Assembly: GCF_006636215.1 (NCBI RefSeq)
Contig: NZ_VIFM01000114.1
Location: 1 to 33,387 of the forward strand
Origin: Myxococcus llanfairpwllgwyngyllgogerychwyrndrobwllllantysiliogogogochensis
Lineage (GTDB): Bacteria; Myxococcota; Myxococcia; Myxococcales; Myxococcaceae
Direction: 5' to 3'
Length of the DNA: 33,387 nt
Part shown: positions 1 through 8,061 of the stretch, piece after piece
How the letters are laid out: every line of letters starts with the position of its first letter
Numbering within the stretch: the stretch's first letter is position 1
Translations under genes and position numbers: made by a program
The notes under the pieces: generated by a model
Told to the model about the DNA's origin: nothing
The model's database searches: none
What the model saw: the letters and a program-made list of their open reading frames with translations, nothing else

Positions 1-21
1 TCAGATGTGTCTAAGAGACAG
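1..21. other. Nextera transposase adapter remnant (sequencing artefact)
   Basis: Bases 3-21 read AGATGTGTCTAAGAGACAG. This is the Tn5 mosaic end used in Nextera libraries (AGATGTGTATAAGAGACAG) with one substitution at position 11, and the preceding TC also fits the Nextera read-1 oligonucleotide. It lies exactly at the end of the window, as expected for untrimmed adapter at a contig end. It supplies a false ATG (position 7) whose first codons, MSKRQ, are adapter translation. Confidence 0.93.
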
Positions 22-834
22 GGGCCGGGGGGCGGGCTGGTGCATCGGCCGCTGCGCAGTTGGTGTGATTTGGCGGAGGGACTGGCCTGCCGCCTGCTCA
101 CGCCGCGCGGCGTGGACGACACGCACGTCTCGCTCACCTTCGAGCCCCTGGGCCCCGAGGCGCCCTGGCACGCGGGCGGCTCGGGGCCGGACGACGCGAC
201 GTCGCCCCAGGAGCGCTACGGCGCGGACTCCGCCTTCTCCCGCGTGCGCAAGCTGGAGGACGCGGGCTTCCTGTGTCCCTGGCTGGAGGCGCTCGGCCGG
301 GTTCGCCTGCCCGAAGGGGCGCGGGTGCTGGACCTGGGCGTCAATCGGGGAGACGAGCTCGCCGCCTTCGCCTGGCTGGAGGGGGCGCCGGACGTCACCT
401 TCGTGGGTGTGGACCACAGCGCCAGTGCGCTCGCGGAGGCGCGGGCCCGCTTTCCAGACGCGCGTCACTCCTTCCTCGTCGCCGACCTCAACGCCCTGCC
501 GGAAGGGCTGGGCCGCTTCCACCTCGTGGTCTCCGTGGGCACGCTGCAGAGCCCCGGCGTGGATGACCACGCGCTCCTGCGCACGCTGGTGCAGGAGCAC
601 CTGGAGCCCGAGGCCACGCTCGTGCTCGGCTTTCCCAACTCCCGCTTCCGCGACGGGGAGGTCGTCTACGGCGCCCGGGTGCGAAACCTGCGCGAGCCCG
701 ACCTCTCCCTGCTCGTGAAGGACCTGTCCTTCTACCGCCGCTACCTGCACCAGCACGGCTTCCGCACGTTCCTCGGTGGCAAGTATGACCTGCTGCTCAC
801 GGCGGTGCGCGGCCCGGGTCAGTCCTCGGCCTGA
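22..834 (+). CDS. SAM-dependent class I methyltransferase, 5'-truncated at contig end
   Basis: The frame is open from the left edge and the true start is missing, because the apparent ATG at 7 belongs to adapter sequence. The visible 270 residues hold a Rossmann methyltransferase core: motif I as ARVLDLGVNRGDE (encoded about 322-357), an acidic strand-2 end in FVGVDHS, and VADLNALPEG followed by FHLVVSVGTLQS as the motif IV region. The Asn-Arg-Gly in motif I replaces the more usual Gly-x-Gly but keeps the fold pattern. The C-terminal LSFYRRYLHQHGFRTFLGGKYDLLLTAV resembles the last strands of this fold. The substrate cannot be inferred. The 3' end overlaps the convergent RNase H gene by 16 bp. 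Confidence 0.72.
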   Translation, partial: GPGGGLVHRPLRSWCDLAEGLACRLLTPRGVDDTHVSLTFEPLGPEAPWHAGGSGPDDATSPQERYGADSAFSRVRKLEDAGFLCPWLEALGRVRLPEGARVLDLGVNRGDELAAFAWLEGAPDVTFVGVDHSASALAEARARFPDARHSFLVADLNALPEGLGRFHLVVSVGTLQSPGVDDHALLRTLVQEHLEPEATLVLGFPNSRFRDGEVVYGARVRNLREPDLSLLVKDLSFYRRYLHQHGFRTFLGGKYDLLLTAVRGPGQSSA

Positions 835-1583
835 ACGTCCTCGGGCTTGACGCCCCAGTCCGCCAGCACCTGCGCTTCGTCCTCTTCGCTCTTCGTCTTC
901 TTGAAGCGGGCATCGGACACGCCCTTCACCCGTCGCTCGCACGCGGCCCACGTCGAGTGGCGCTTCACGCTGCGGCCCACCTGGCTCAGGTAGGAGTGCG
1001 CCTTGGTCTTGCCCTTCTCCTCGCGGGGCTTCTCTGGCGGCAGGGACGTGTCCTCGGGCACGTCGTACACGTCCACGTCGTAGCCCACGAGCGAGCCGGT
1101 GTAGAGCCGCATGCCCTTGCCGCGTGAGAACGAGACGGCGATGGCGTCCACCCGCTCGTTGCCCGGCACGCCCACGTGCCCGCGGACGTAGTGCCACTCC
1201 ACGGCGGCTGCCTCGCCCGAATGCGTCTGCTTGCGCTGGGCCAGGAGCGCCATCAACCGCTTCCAGTAGAGCGTGTTGGCCACCTCCTTGCCATCCGCCG
1301 TCTTCCAGCCGCGCTTGCTCCAGCCGAACGCCCAGCGGGTGGCGCCCTGAATCACATAGGTGGAGTCCGTGTGGATGTGCAGCGGCCCCGGCGTCGCCTC
1401 CAGGTGGCGCAGCGCCTTGCCCACCGCCGTCAGCTCCATCCGGTTGTTGGTCGTCTCCGGCTCGTGGCCGCCCAGCTCCGTCACCTGCCCGTCGGGCGTG
1501 GCGATGAGGGTGCCCCAGCCTCCCGGGCCGGGGTTGCCGGAGCAGGCTCCGTCGGCGAAGACGAACGTGGCGTGGCTCTTCAT
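819..1583 (-). CDS. rnhA: Ribonuclease HI with C-terminal hybrid-binding-like domain
   Basis: This enzyme should cleave the RNA strand of RNA-DNA hybrids in the cytoplasm, for example in R-loops and primer removal. The N-terminal 150 residues are a complete RNase HI: D11 in FADGACSGNPGPGGWG, E50 in NNRMEL, D73 in HTDSTY and D146 in GNERVD give the DEDD metal site, with H136 in RGHVG as the flexible-loop histidine. At 254 residues it is about 100 longer than E. coli RnhA. The extra C-terminus (about 190-240: SYLSQVG, RHSTWAACERRVKGVSDARFKK) resembles the viroplasmin-type hybrid-binding domain normally found at the N-terminus of eukaryotic RNase H1. No Shine-Dalgarno precedes the ATG; TAGGGT lies six bases upstream, so the mRNA may be leaderless. 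The gene is convergent with the methyltransferase. Confidence 0.92.
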   Translation of the reverse strand: MKSHATFVFADGACSGNPGPGGWGTLIATPDGQVTELGGHEPETTNNRMELTAVGKALRHLEATPGPLHIHTDSTYVIQGATRWAFGWSKRGWKTADGKEVANTLYWKRLMALLAQRKQTHSGEAAAVEWHYVRGHVGVPGNERVDAIAVSFSRGKGMRLYTGSLVGYDVDVYDVPEDTSLPPEKPREEKGKTKAHSYLSQVGRSVKRHSTWAACERRVKGVSDARFKKTKSEEDEAQVLADWGVKPEDVQAED

Positions 1584-1589
1584 GCCGCA

Positions 1590-1595
1590 ACCCTA
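1590..1595 (-). promoter_or_regulatory. Candidate -10 element of a leaderless rnhA transcript
   Basis: On the minus strand TAGGGT is followed by six bases and then ATG. A TANNNT hexamer at this distance would place the transcription start on or next to the start codon. No convincing -35 element is visible. Confidence 0.4.
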
Positions 1596-1785
1596 GGCGG
1601 CCCCGGGTTCGCCCTGCCAGGAAGACTCGCGCCGCGGGCGTCCTCGGGCTGACACGGAAGTCGTGATTCCATGCACAGCCGGAAGACTCCCTCCCTGGAG
1701 CCTCCTTCTGGTACGTGGCTTGCTCTCGGCCTCCCACGCTCGGGCCCATGGGTCGCGGGTGTCCGAGGGAAAGCCAGTCATCGAC

Positions 1786-2397
1786 ATGCAGACCGAGCAT
1801 CCCGCCGCTCCACGCCCCCTGAGTTCCTCCTGGCTCCATCCCTCGCGTGCCCGCGCCTGGGCCGCGCGCGTGGCCCTGCTGGTGGCGAGCGTCGCCTCGG
1901 TGGCCACCTCCATGTCGGGCCCGCCGCCCGTCGTCGTCGAGTCCGAGCCGGGGGTGCTGTCGCTGTCGCCGACGTCTCCCACCGCCCGCGTGGCCCTGCC
2001 GGTGAGGATGTTCGTCCCCAATGGCTCCAAGCAGACGGTCTGGGCGACGATGCGCGCGCCGCTCTTCGTGAAGTGGACGCCGGATGCGCCGGGCGACGAG
2101 GCGCAACCCATCGTCAAGGCGAAGCTGGTCTTCGGTCCTCGCCCGGTCAAGGAGAGCTCCTCCGCGCCCGTGACGGCGGGAGACGCTGGCGCGGTGCGCT
2201 TCGAGGCCTTGTCGGATGGCGATGTCTGCCAGCTCGAGCAGCCGTGTGAGTGGGAAGCGGCGCTCGAGCTGTCGCTTCAGGACGCGACCCTCCAGGGCAC
2301 CGTGGACGTGGAGTGGCGCATGGTGGTGGAGGTGAGCATCGACGACACGGAGGACTCGGCGCCGGACGGGCTCGAGGTCCTGGTGGGGCCTCGCTGA
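1786..2397 (+). CDS. Unassigned envelope protein with N-terminal signal or anchor
   Basis: I do not recognise this 203-residue protein. The chosen ATG gives a basic N-terminus (HPSRARAWAAR) followed by a hydrophobic stretch (VALLVASVASVATSMSG, about 29-45), which fits a signal peptide or membrane anchor. The rest is predicted to be beta-rich and includes two cysteines close together (VCQLEQPCEWE) that could form a disulfide outside the cytoplasm. The frame is open back to an ATG at 1663, but that extension is poorly structured and would bury the hydrophobic segment. A GAGGGA at about 1764 is too far away to be a convincing ribosome-binding site. The next gene starts 3 bp after the stop, so the two are probably cotranscribed. 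Confidence 0.6.
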   Translation: MQTEHPAAPRPLSSSWLHPSRARAWAARVALLVASVASVATSMSGPPPVVVESEPGVLSLSPTSPTARVALPVRMFVPNGSKQTVWATMRAPLFVKWTPDAPGDEAQPIVKAKLVFGPRPVKESSSAPVTAGDAGAVRFEALSDGDVCQLEQPCEWEAALELSLQDATLQGTVDVEWRMVVEVSIDDTEDSAPDGLEVLVGPR

Positions 2398-2400
2398 GAC

Positions 2401-2904
2401 GTGCGTGCCTCCGTCCCCACGGCCCAGGTGAGCCCCACGCCGGGCGACACGCTCCTGCACCCGCTCGTGTTCGGCGCGGTGCTGGTGCTGGTGCTCAATG
2501 ACCATGTGTTGAAGGCCCGCTGGCCGTCGTGGTGGACGGGGAAGCTGTCGGACGTCGCGGGGCTGGCCATGTTCCCGCTCCTGCTTCAGGGGCTCTGGGA
2601 GCAGTCGTGCGAGCGCGGGGCCCGCGCCTTCCAGCCCTCTCGCGCGGTGCTGACCACGTGCCTGGTGCTGACGGCGCTGGTCTTCACCGCCATCAAGGTG
2701 TTCGAGCCCGCCGGTGACTGCTGGCGCTGGGGGCTTGGCACCTTGCAGTGGCCCGTGCGCGCCGCGTGGGCGTGGCTGTCGGGGCGCTCGATTCCAGGCG
2801 TGGCGCCGGTGGCCCATACGATGGATGTCACGGACCTGCTGGCGCTGCCCGCGCTGGCGGTCTCGCTGTGGCTGGGGTCGCGGCGCGTGAATCACACGCG
2901 CTGA
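2401..2904 (+). CDS. Unassigned polytopic membrane protein
   Basis: This 167-residue protein starts at GTG three bases after the preceding stop, which suggests coupled translation. Hydrophobic segments lie at about 18-33 (HPLVFGAVLVLVLNDHVL), 50-65 (SDVAGLAMFPLLLQGLW), 80-96 (VLTTCLVLTALVFTAIKVF) and 142-158 (VTDLLALPALAVSLWLG), so about four transmembrane helices are expected. The conserved-looking loop PSWWTGKLSDVAGL lies between helices 1 and 2. I know of no function. Pairing with the exported protein upstream suggests an envelope role. The 99 bp to the next gene show no clear terminator. Confidence 0.65.
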   Translation: MRASVPTAQVSPTPGDTLLHPLVFGAVLVLVLNDHVLKARWPSWWTGKLSDVAGLAMFPLLLQGLWEQSCERGARAFQPSRAVLTTCLVLTALVFTAIKVFEPAGDCWRWGLGTLQWPVRAAWAWLSGRSIPGVAPVAHTMDVTDLLALPALAVSLWLGSRRVNHTR

Positions 2905-3003
2905 GCGCGGCTCGTCTCAGGGATGCGGGCACGACGGGCATGACGCTCGTCACCCGCGAACGCACGGCTTCGCTTCAGGAGCCGTCTCCCCGAGGGAGCA
3001 GTC

Positions 3004-4314
3004 GTGAACGAGAACCTCTTCAGTCAGTCGTACAACCAAATCATCAACGGTGCGCTGGGCGGCGACGCGCCGAACTTCCAGATGCTCGGGACGCCCATGG
3101 CGTTCAACTGGGCGCCGGCGCCCCAGGGTGAGCTCAACTCGCACGCGTACCAGGTCATCAGCGGCATGCCGCGGTGGTCCCCGCTCGGCGCGTACAGCAC
3201 CCTGGACGCCTCCTTCGCGGACTCCTACCGGCAGGCGCTCCACCACATCTCCTTCAAGGTCAGCCCGGAGCGCCAGAAGGACCTGAACGCGCTGCGCATC
3301 CAGGTCACCCTGCGCGAGAACGAGATGTCGCAGGCCATCACCAACCTGAACCAGGCGTACCTGAGCCAGCGGCAGAACGGTGGCGCCTACTTCGAGCGCA
3401 AGTACCCGGACGTGGATACCTGGGTGGACCTGGGGCCGGGGAAGACCTACGCGCAGATCTGCGACAACGCGAACCTGGCCTTCCGGCGCGCGTCCCAGTT
3501 GGTGTTCGAGCTGGAGATGGCGGGCATGCCCGCGTCGCTCCAGTCGTCCATCGACGCCATCAAGCTGCCCTCCGGGAACCCGGGCAGCGGGCCGGCTCCG
3601 CGCGGCTGGACGAAGGTGCAGGACGGCTCGGGCGTGCTGCGCTATCAGCCCGACTACATCGTCGGGAAGGACGGCGACACGTGGCGCGAGGAGCTCAAGA
3701 AGGGCTCCATCGGCTCCTTCTCCGTGACGCTCAAGGCGTCGGACCAGACGGTGGACTACTCGCGCAGTTGGGCCCAGGCCACCGCCAGCTACGACAAGCC
3801 CTTCTGGGGTGTGTCGGCCAGCGGCAGTTGGGAGAAGATGGACCTCACCGCGACGGACAAGAACGTCACGGCCACCATCGCCGTCAAGTCGTCCACCATC
3901 GTCCCCGTCACGCCGGGTGCCTGGTACGACGGTGGCTTCATGGCGGACGTCGCGCGCGGCAAGGGCGGCGGCTACGAAATCCTCAACCCCTGGGTGGCGA
4001 AGGGCGGAGAGGGCAGCTCGTCGCTGTTCGGTCAGCATGGCCTCCTGGCCTCGCGCATCAGCGGGCTCGTGGTGGCGTACCAGCCGCGCTTCTCCATCGA
4101 GATGAGCGAGGCGACGTACGAGCGGCACTACGAGAAGTTCGAGGCGAGCCTGTCGCTGCGAATCGGGCCCTTCTCCTTCGGTGGCAGCGGCGGGCACGAG
4201 AGCAACTACGAGCACAGCACCGATGGCAAGACGACCTTCGAGGGCGGCTCCACCTCCGAGGACCCCATCATCATCGGCGTGTTGGTGTCCTTCCCTGGCC
4301 TCAACCAGGCGTAG
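3004..4314 (+). CDS. Unassigned protein, first of two tandem paralogues
   Basis: Function unknown. This 436-residue protein starts at GTG (3004) behind a good ribosome-binding site (GAGGGAG, 2991-2997). There is no signal peptide. Residues about 1-175 are helical and contain heptad-like stretches (SFKVSPERQKDLNALRIQVTL). After a Pro/Gly linker (about 195-200) comes PRGWTKVQDGSGVLRYQPDYIVGKDGDTW, then a Ser/Thr/Gly-rich, probably beta-sheet region. The block LFGQHGLLASRISGLVVAYQPRFSIEM and the C-terminal DPIIIGVLVSFPG recur in the next gene. A soluble beta-rich or pore-like structural protein is conceivable but unsupported. An intrinsic terminator follows about 43 bp after the stop. Confidence 0.7.
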   Translation: MNENLFSQSYNQIINGALGGDAPNFQMLGTPMAFNWAPAPQGELNSHAYQVISGMPRWSPLGAYSTLDASFADSYRQALHHISFKVSPERQKDLNALRIQVTLRENEMSQAITNLNQAYLSQRQNGGAYFERKYPDVDTWVDLGPGKTYAQICDNANLAFRRASQLVFELEMAGMPASLQSSIDAIKLPSGNPGSGPAPRGWTKVQDGSGVLRYQPDYIVGKDGDTWREELKKGSIGSFSVTLKASDQTVDYSRSWAQATASYDKPFWGVSASGSWEKMDLTATDKNVTATIAVKSSTIVPVTPGAWYDGGFMADVARGKGGGYEILNPWVAKGGEGSSSLFGQHGLLASRISGLVVAYQPRFSIEMSEATYERHYEKFEASLSLRIGPFSFGGSGGHESNYEHSTDGKTTFEGGSTSEDPIIIGVLVSFPGLNQA

Positions 4315-4357
4315 TCGCGCCCCCGTCCGGTTCCTCGTTCATTCACGCATTCATTCC

Positions 4358-4397
4358 GGCCCTCTCCGCTCCTGGTGGAGGGGGCCGTTTTCTTTCC
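4358..4397 (+). terminator. Intrinsic terminator or attenuator between the tandem paralogues
   Basis: A 10-bp stem with one G-U pair (4358-4367 with 4377-4386) and a 9-nt loop is followed by GTTTTCTTT. It ends 12 bp before the ATG of the next gene. There is no room for a separate promoter between hairpin and start, so the downstream genes probably depend on read-through. Confidence 0.75.
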
Positions 4398-4408
4398 GGG
4401 TGATTTCC

Positions 4409-5446
4409 ATGAAGACGACTGTCGAAGATGCCTTGCGCGCGGAGCTCCGTCAGGTGCTGGCCGAGCAGACCGCGAACCCCGAGTCCTCTCTTGCGTCAGC
4501 CAACGTCGGGGCCTCGCCCCTGCAATGGCTGGAGCCCGCGCTGCGCTGGGACTGGGTGCCCACGGTGGACGGGACGATGGGGGACGTGGCCCACCACTTC
4601 TATGACGGGGTGCCCGCGTCCATCGAGGATGGCGCCCCGTTCGTCTCCACGAGCGCGAGCTTCAGTGGCCGCTACCTCACCTTCCTCCGCGTGCTGTCGC
4701 CGTCCTTCGAGCCGGTGGAGGAGCTGAAGGAGTCCCTGGAGCGCGCGACGCCGCCCTCCACGCCTCCGGCCAGCTCCAGCAATCCTCCTGGTTGGACGAA
4801 GGTCCAGAACAAGGCGAGCCTCCTCCAGTGGGGCGCCGACTACACGCCGGCGAAGTCGCCCTATGAGTGGCTTGCGGGCATGGCCGCGCGGGGGCTCACC
4901 ACGGGGCCGGTCCGCGTCGATGTCCAGGCCTCGACGCGGGAGGGTCGCATGGATGCGCAGCCCTCGTTGCTCAAGGTCCGCGCGAAGCAGGGGGCGCTGA
5001 AGCCGTTGGAGCTGAAGGACGGAGAGCTCCTGTCCCTGACGGTGTCCATGGAGGGGCTGGGCCGGGTGCCGCTCTACACGGGACACTGGTTCAACGGCTC
5101 CATGCCCATCCTCGGGCGCAAGGGCCCCTTCAAGGGCGGCTACACGCCGGAGCAGGTCTTCGGCGCCAAGGGCCTGTTGAGCGGCCGTGTGGCGGAGATG
5201 ATGGTCGCCTATCAGCCGAGCTTCGAGCTGACGGTGGCGTCCTCCTTCTTCGAGCGCCACGCGGAGGACCTGGCCTCGGCCGAGGAAGTCCAGGTCGCGG
5301 GCTTCTCGTTCCGTGGCACCCGCGAGGCGCCAGGTCCGGTGCGGGTGTCGCCGGGCTTCGCTGGAGGGAGCGTGGGCCTCTCGGGCGCCTCGGCGTCGTT
5401 CGAGCCGCCGTTCATCGTCGCCGTGCTCCTGGAGACCTTCGACTGA
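4409..5446 (+). CDS. Unassigned protein, second tandem paralogue
   Basis: This 345-residue protein is a shortened homologue of its upstream neighbour. Shared blocks, in order, are PPGWTKVQNKASLLQWGADY (compare PRGWTKVQDGSGVLRYQPDY), PLYTGHWFNGSMP (compare PVTPGAWYDGGFM), VFGAKGLLSGRVAEMMVAYQPSFEL (compare LFGQHGLLASRISGLVVAYQPRFSI), VAGFSFRG (compare IGPFSFGG) and a C-terminal FIVAVLLETFD. The N-terminal helical part is about 60 residues shorter and diverged. The ATG at 4409 is chosen because homology begins after it; the frame upstream runs through the terminator. Only a weak ribosome-binding site (CCGGGTGA) is visible. A 9-bp inverted repeat follows the stop. Confidence 0.7.
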   Translation: MKTTVEDALRAELRQVLAEQTANPESSLASANVGASPLQWLEPALRWDWVPTVDGTMGDVAHHFYDGVPASIEDGAPFVSTSASFSGRYLTFLRVLSPSFEPVEELKESLERATPPSTPPASSSNPPGWTKVQNKASLLQWGADYTPAKSPYEWLAGMAARGLTTGPVRVDVQASTREGRMDAQPSLLKVRAKQGALKPLELKDGELLSLTVSMEGLGRVPLYTGHWFNGSMPILGRKGPFKGGYTPEQVFGAKGLLSGRVAEMMVAYQPSFELTVASSFFERHAEDLASAEEVQVAGFSFRGTREAPGPVRVSPGFAGGSVGLSGASASFEPPFIVAVLLETFD

Positions 5447-5464
5447 AGGCGCGTCGGAATCACA

Positions 5465-5501
5465 CCCGCGTGGCGCCGCCGTCTTCCGGGTACCACGCGG
5501 G
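5465..5501. repeat. Inverted repeat downstream of the second paralogue
   Basis: CCCGCGTGG (5465-5473) and CCACGCGGG (5493-5501) are perfect 9-bp arms around a 19-nt loop. No T-tract follows. It may be a weak RNA structure between the paralogue and the nitrilase gene. Confidence 0.35.
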
Positions 5502-5533
5502 GGCCTTCCCCTCGCTCAACGAGGAGACGGCGC

Positions 5534-6553
5534 ATGCGTTATTCCAACGTGCAGTTCATCGCCTGGTGCATCCACACCGGGCCCCGGAAGCTGGGTGATG
5601 GCGTGGAGGAGTACGCGGGGCTCTCCACCGAGAGCGCCGATATCGCGGCCCGCGTCGAGCTGGTGGCCCGCGCGCTCGACGCGGCCCGCGACTGTCCGGA
5701 GACGACGCGCGACGACCCGGAGACGCTGAAGGTGTTCATGCTGCCCGAGTTCTTCTTCCGGGGGAGCACGGGCGCCTATTCGATGGACGGCGTGCAGGCG
5801 CTGGTGGCCGCGCTCCAGTCGCGCGTGAAGGACGAGGCGCGCTGGGCGCATTGGCTCTTTGTCTTCGGCAGCACCGTGGGCAAGTCGTTCCAGACGCGGC
5901 CCGCCAGCTTCTTCGAGCGCCTCTTCGGACCGAAGTACGTCATCGACACGTCCAAGCCCATCGAGGCGTACAACTACGTGCTGGTGCAGAAGGGCGGCTT
6001 CACGTACGCCTCCGCGGGCCCCGAGTTCGCGGAGGCCGTCCTGAAGAGGCGCCAGTCGGGGATGGACTTCATCCCGGTGTCGGGTGGCGGGGGCGGCATC
6101 GCCGGAGCGCGGGTCCACTACCTGCCTCCCACGCGGGAGTACGGCACGACGTCCGAGGTGCAGGTGGCCAGCTACGACGGCAACTCCGTGTTCGTCCGCG
6201 ACCAGCTGACGCTCGGCGTGGAAATCTGCCTGGACCACGCCGCGCAGCGACTGAAGAAGGCCTCGGGCCTTCCTCCCATCGACCTCCAGCTCGTGCCGTC
6301 GTGCGGGATGACGTTGAAGGCCGACTCCCTCGTCGCGCGGAGCGGAGGCTATGCCTTCAACTGCGATGGCTACGCGAACTACGACACCGGCGTGCTGGGA
6401 GCGAACAGCCAGGTGCGGGCCATGGACTCCGGTGACGTCGCCGTGGTGGCGAAGGCCTCGCTGGACGTCACCGGCGTGAACGTCGCCGCGCTCTTCGCGC
6501 GTGGAGCTGGCGAGGTGCGCGTGTATCCGGCCCTCCCGCTTCCGAAGGACTGA
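5534..6553 (+). CDS. Nitrilase-superfamily carbon-nitrogen hydrolase
   Basis: This is a probable amidase or nitrilase of the Glu-Lys-Cys superfamily. The triad can be placed at E72 (FMLPEFFFRG), K153 (YNYVLVQKGG) and C232 (LGVEICLDHAA), in the correct order and roughly the usual spacing for a 339-residue protein. Long insertions around residues 75-145 and the Gly-rich PVSGGGGGIAGARV (181-194) are unlike ordinary omega-amidases, so the substrate cannot be guessed. There is no signal peptide. The ATG has a strong ribosome-binding site (GAGGAG, 10 bp upstream). It lies 87 bp after the second paralogue in the same direction, which suggests a shared pathway. It is convergent with the di-haem gene, with only 18 bp between the stops. 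Confidence 0.75.
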   Translation: MRYSNVQFIAWCIHTGPRKLGDGVEEYAGLSTESADIAARVELVARALDAARDCPETTRDDPETLKVFMLPEFFFRGSTGAYSMDGVQALVAALQSRVKDEARWAHWLFVFGSTVGKSFQTRPASFFERLFGPKYVIDTSKPIEAYNYVLVQKGGFTYASAGPEFAEAVLKRRQSGMDFIPVSGGGGGIAGARVHYLPPTREYGTTSEVQVASYDGNSVFVRDQLTLGVEICLDHAAQRLKKASGLPPIDLQLVPSCGMTLKADSLVARSGGYAFNCDGYANYDTGVLGANSQVRAMDSGDVAVVAKASLDVTGVNVAALFARGAGEVRVYPALPLPKD

Positions 6554-6571
6554 GGCGCGGCCCTCCGCGGG

Positions 6572-7966
6572 TCAGAGCGAGCCGAGGAACGCCAGCAGGG
6601 CCTGCCGGTCCTCGAGGACGAGCCGCGTGTAGCGCTCCTGCGCGGGCGCGGCCTCTCCGCCATGCCACAGCACGGCCTCCTCGAGGTTCCGGGCCCGCCC
6701 GTCGTGCAGGAAGCGCGTGTGGCCGCTCACCGTCGCCGTCAGGCCGATTCCCCATAGGGGCGGGGTTCGCCACTCCTGGCCGGTGGCGAGCCCGTCCGGA
6801 CGTCCATCCGCCAGCGCCTCGCCCATGTCGTGCAGCAGCAGGTCCGAGTACGGGAAGATGCGCTGGCGCGACAGCTCGGGGAAGCCCGCGACCTCCTCTG
6901 TCTCCATCGGCCGGTCCACATGGCAGGAGGCGCAGCCGATGGCGCGGAACACCGCCTTGCCACGCAGCACGCCGGGCGCGTCCCAGTCCCGCCGCTTCGG
7001 TACCGCCAGCAGCCGCGTGTAGAAGACGAGCCGCTCCAGGTCGTAGTCCTTCACGTCGGGCGTGGCGGCGGCGGGGACGCCCTCGGGCTCCTGGGCGCGC
7101 GGGTACAGCTCGTTTGTCAGCCCCATGTCCGCGACCAGCGCGTGCGTCACCTGCTGCAACAGGGTGGGCTGGTTGGCCTTCCACCCGAAGCGGCCCATCC
7201 GGGTGCGGCGCTCCTTCACGTCCTCCACCTGGTTGGGGCGTCCGGAGATGCCGTCGCCATCCCGGTCCTCCGGGTCCGCCAGCGCCAGCAGTGTCTCTTC
7301 GGGAATGGCCTCCAGCAGTCCGAGGCCGAAGTTGGCCGGCGACACGCGAGGCGAGAAGGGCGTGCCGTCCTCCAGCGGTCCGCGCGTCAGGTCCTTGAAG
7401 CGGTAGGCGGGGCGCAGCAGGGAGTAGGGCTCGCCCGTGGCGAACGTGCCGGTGAGCTCTTCATGGCCCACCTCGACGCTGCCCTCACCGCGGGCCTGGC
7501 CGAGGTGGTGGAGGTCCAACTGCTCGCCATACACGGGATGGGGCCCGGGGCCGGTGGGAGAGCCGAGCTGGAAGGCCAGCGACACCAGGGGCTCGGAGGG
7601 CGAGAGGGGAGGGCGCCCGCGCCCATCCTTCACGTGACACCCCATGCAGGAGTTGGAGCTGAAGAGAGGGCCCAGTCCGGGGCCATGGCCGGGGTCGCTC
7701 CAGTCGCGGTCGAAGACGCGCTTGCCCAGGTGGAACTCCGGCCAGCGCGCGCGGTCCATGTTCGGCGGAGAGCGACCGAAGGCATTGCGCCCCGCCTCCG
7801 TCACGGTGGCGGCGCCACCCGGCAGCTCCTCGCCCGGCTCCAGCGCGAGGGCCAACTGTCCCAGCACCAGGGGCGGGGGCAGGGGACGACGCCCCGCCTG
7901 CGCCCACACGGCGGTGAGCACCAGCGCTCCAAGAGGGATGCCCAACAGATACAGCCGCCGGCTCAT
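6572..7966 (-). CDS. Di-haem c-type oxidoreductase, DUF1111 (DHOR) family
   Basis: This is an exported two-haem protein of 464 residues. The N-terminus (MSRRLYLLGIPLGALVLTAVWAQAG) is an uncleaved anchor or signal peptide. Haem-binding motifs are CMGCH (107-111, in LFSSNSCMGCHVKDG) and CASCH (345-349). The order with DPEDRDGDGISGRPN, GRFGWKANQPTL, and TPPLWGIGLTATVSGHTRFLHDGRARNLEEAV near the end is characteristic of the DUF1111 di-haem family, often called putative thiol oxidoreductases and distantly related to MauG. The ATG at 7966 is chosen over upstream codons because GGAGG lies 7 bp before it and it begins the signal sequence. It follows a lipoprotein gene on the same strand, separated by two hairpins. 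Confidence 0.88.
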   Translation of the reverse strand: MSRRLYLLGIPLGALVLTAVWAQAGRRPLPPPLVLGQLALALEPGEELPGGAATVTEAGRNAFGRSPPNMDRARWPEFHLGKRVFDRDWSDPGHGPGLGPLFSSNSCMGCHVKDGRGRPPLSPSEPLVSLAFQLGSPTGPGPHPVYGEQLDLHHLGQARGEGSVEVGHEELTGTFATGEPYSLLRPAYRFKDLTRGPLEDGTPFSPRVSPANFGLGLLEAIPEETLLALADPEDRDGDGISGRPNQVEDVKERRTRMGRFGWKANQPTLLQQVTHALVADMGLTNELYPRAQEPEGVPAAATPDVKDYDLERLVFYTRLLAVPKRRDWDAPGVLRGKAVFRAIGCASCHVDRPMETEEVAGFPELSRQRIFPYSDLLLHDMGEALADGRPDGLATGQEWRTPPLWGIGLTATVSGHTRFLHDGRARNLEEAVLWHGGEAAPAQERYTRLVLEDRQALLAFLGSL

Positions 7967-7999
7967 CGAGGTGCCTCCGGGAACGCGGGAAACGACACA

Positions 8000-8054
8000 C
8001 CGGGCGGGATGCACGACTCCCGCCCGGCGTGGGGCCCGTGCGCGGGGCACGGGC
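8000..8054 (-). terminator. Two GC hairpins between the lipoprotein and di-haem genes
   Basis: Reading on the minus strand, the first hairpin (8034-8054, 7-bp stem GCCCGTG, 7-nt loop) starts 7 bp after the lipoprotein stop. The second (8000-8027) has a perfect 10-bp stem and an 8-nt loop, followed by only a short TGTCGTTTCC. They could reduce read-through into the di-haem gene or stabilise the upstream mRNA. Confidence 0.5.
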
Positions 8055-8061
8055 GGGACGA

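Noticed and set aside
1..2895. Minus-strand frame open through the whole left end
   Set aside because: Composition is Arg/Gly/His-rich without motifs, and it contradicts a complete RNase HI and other supported genes in different frames.
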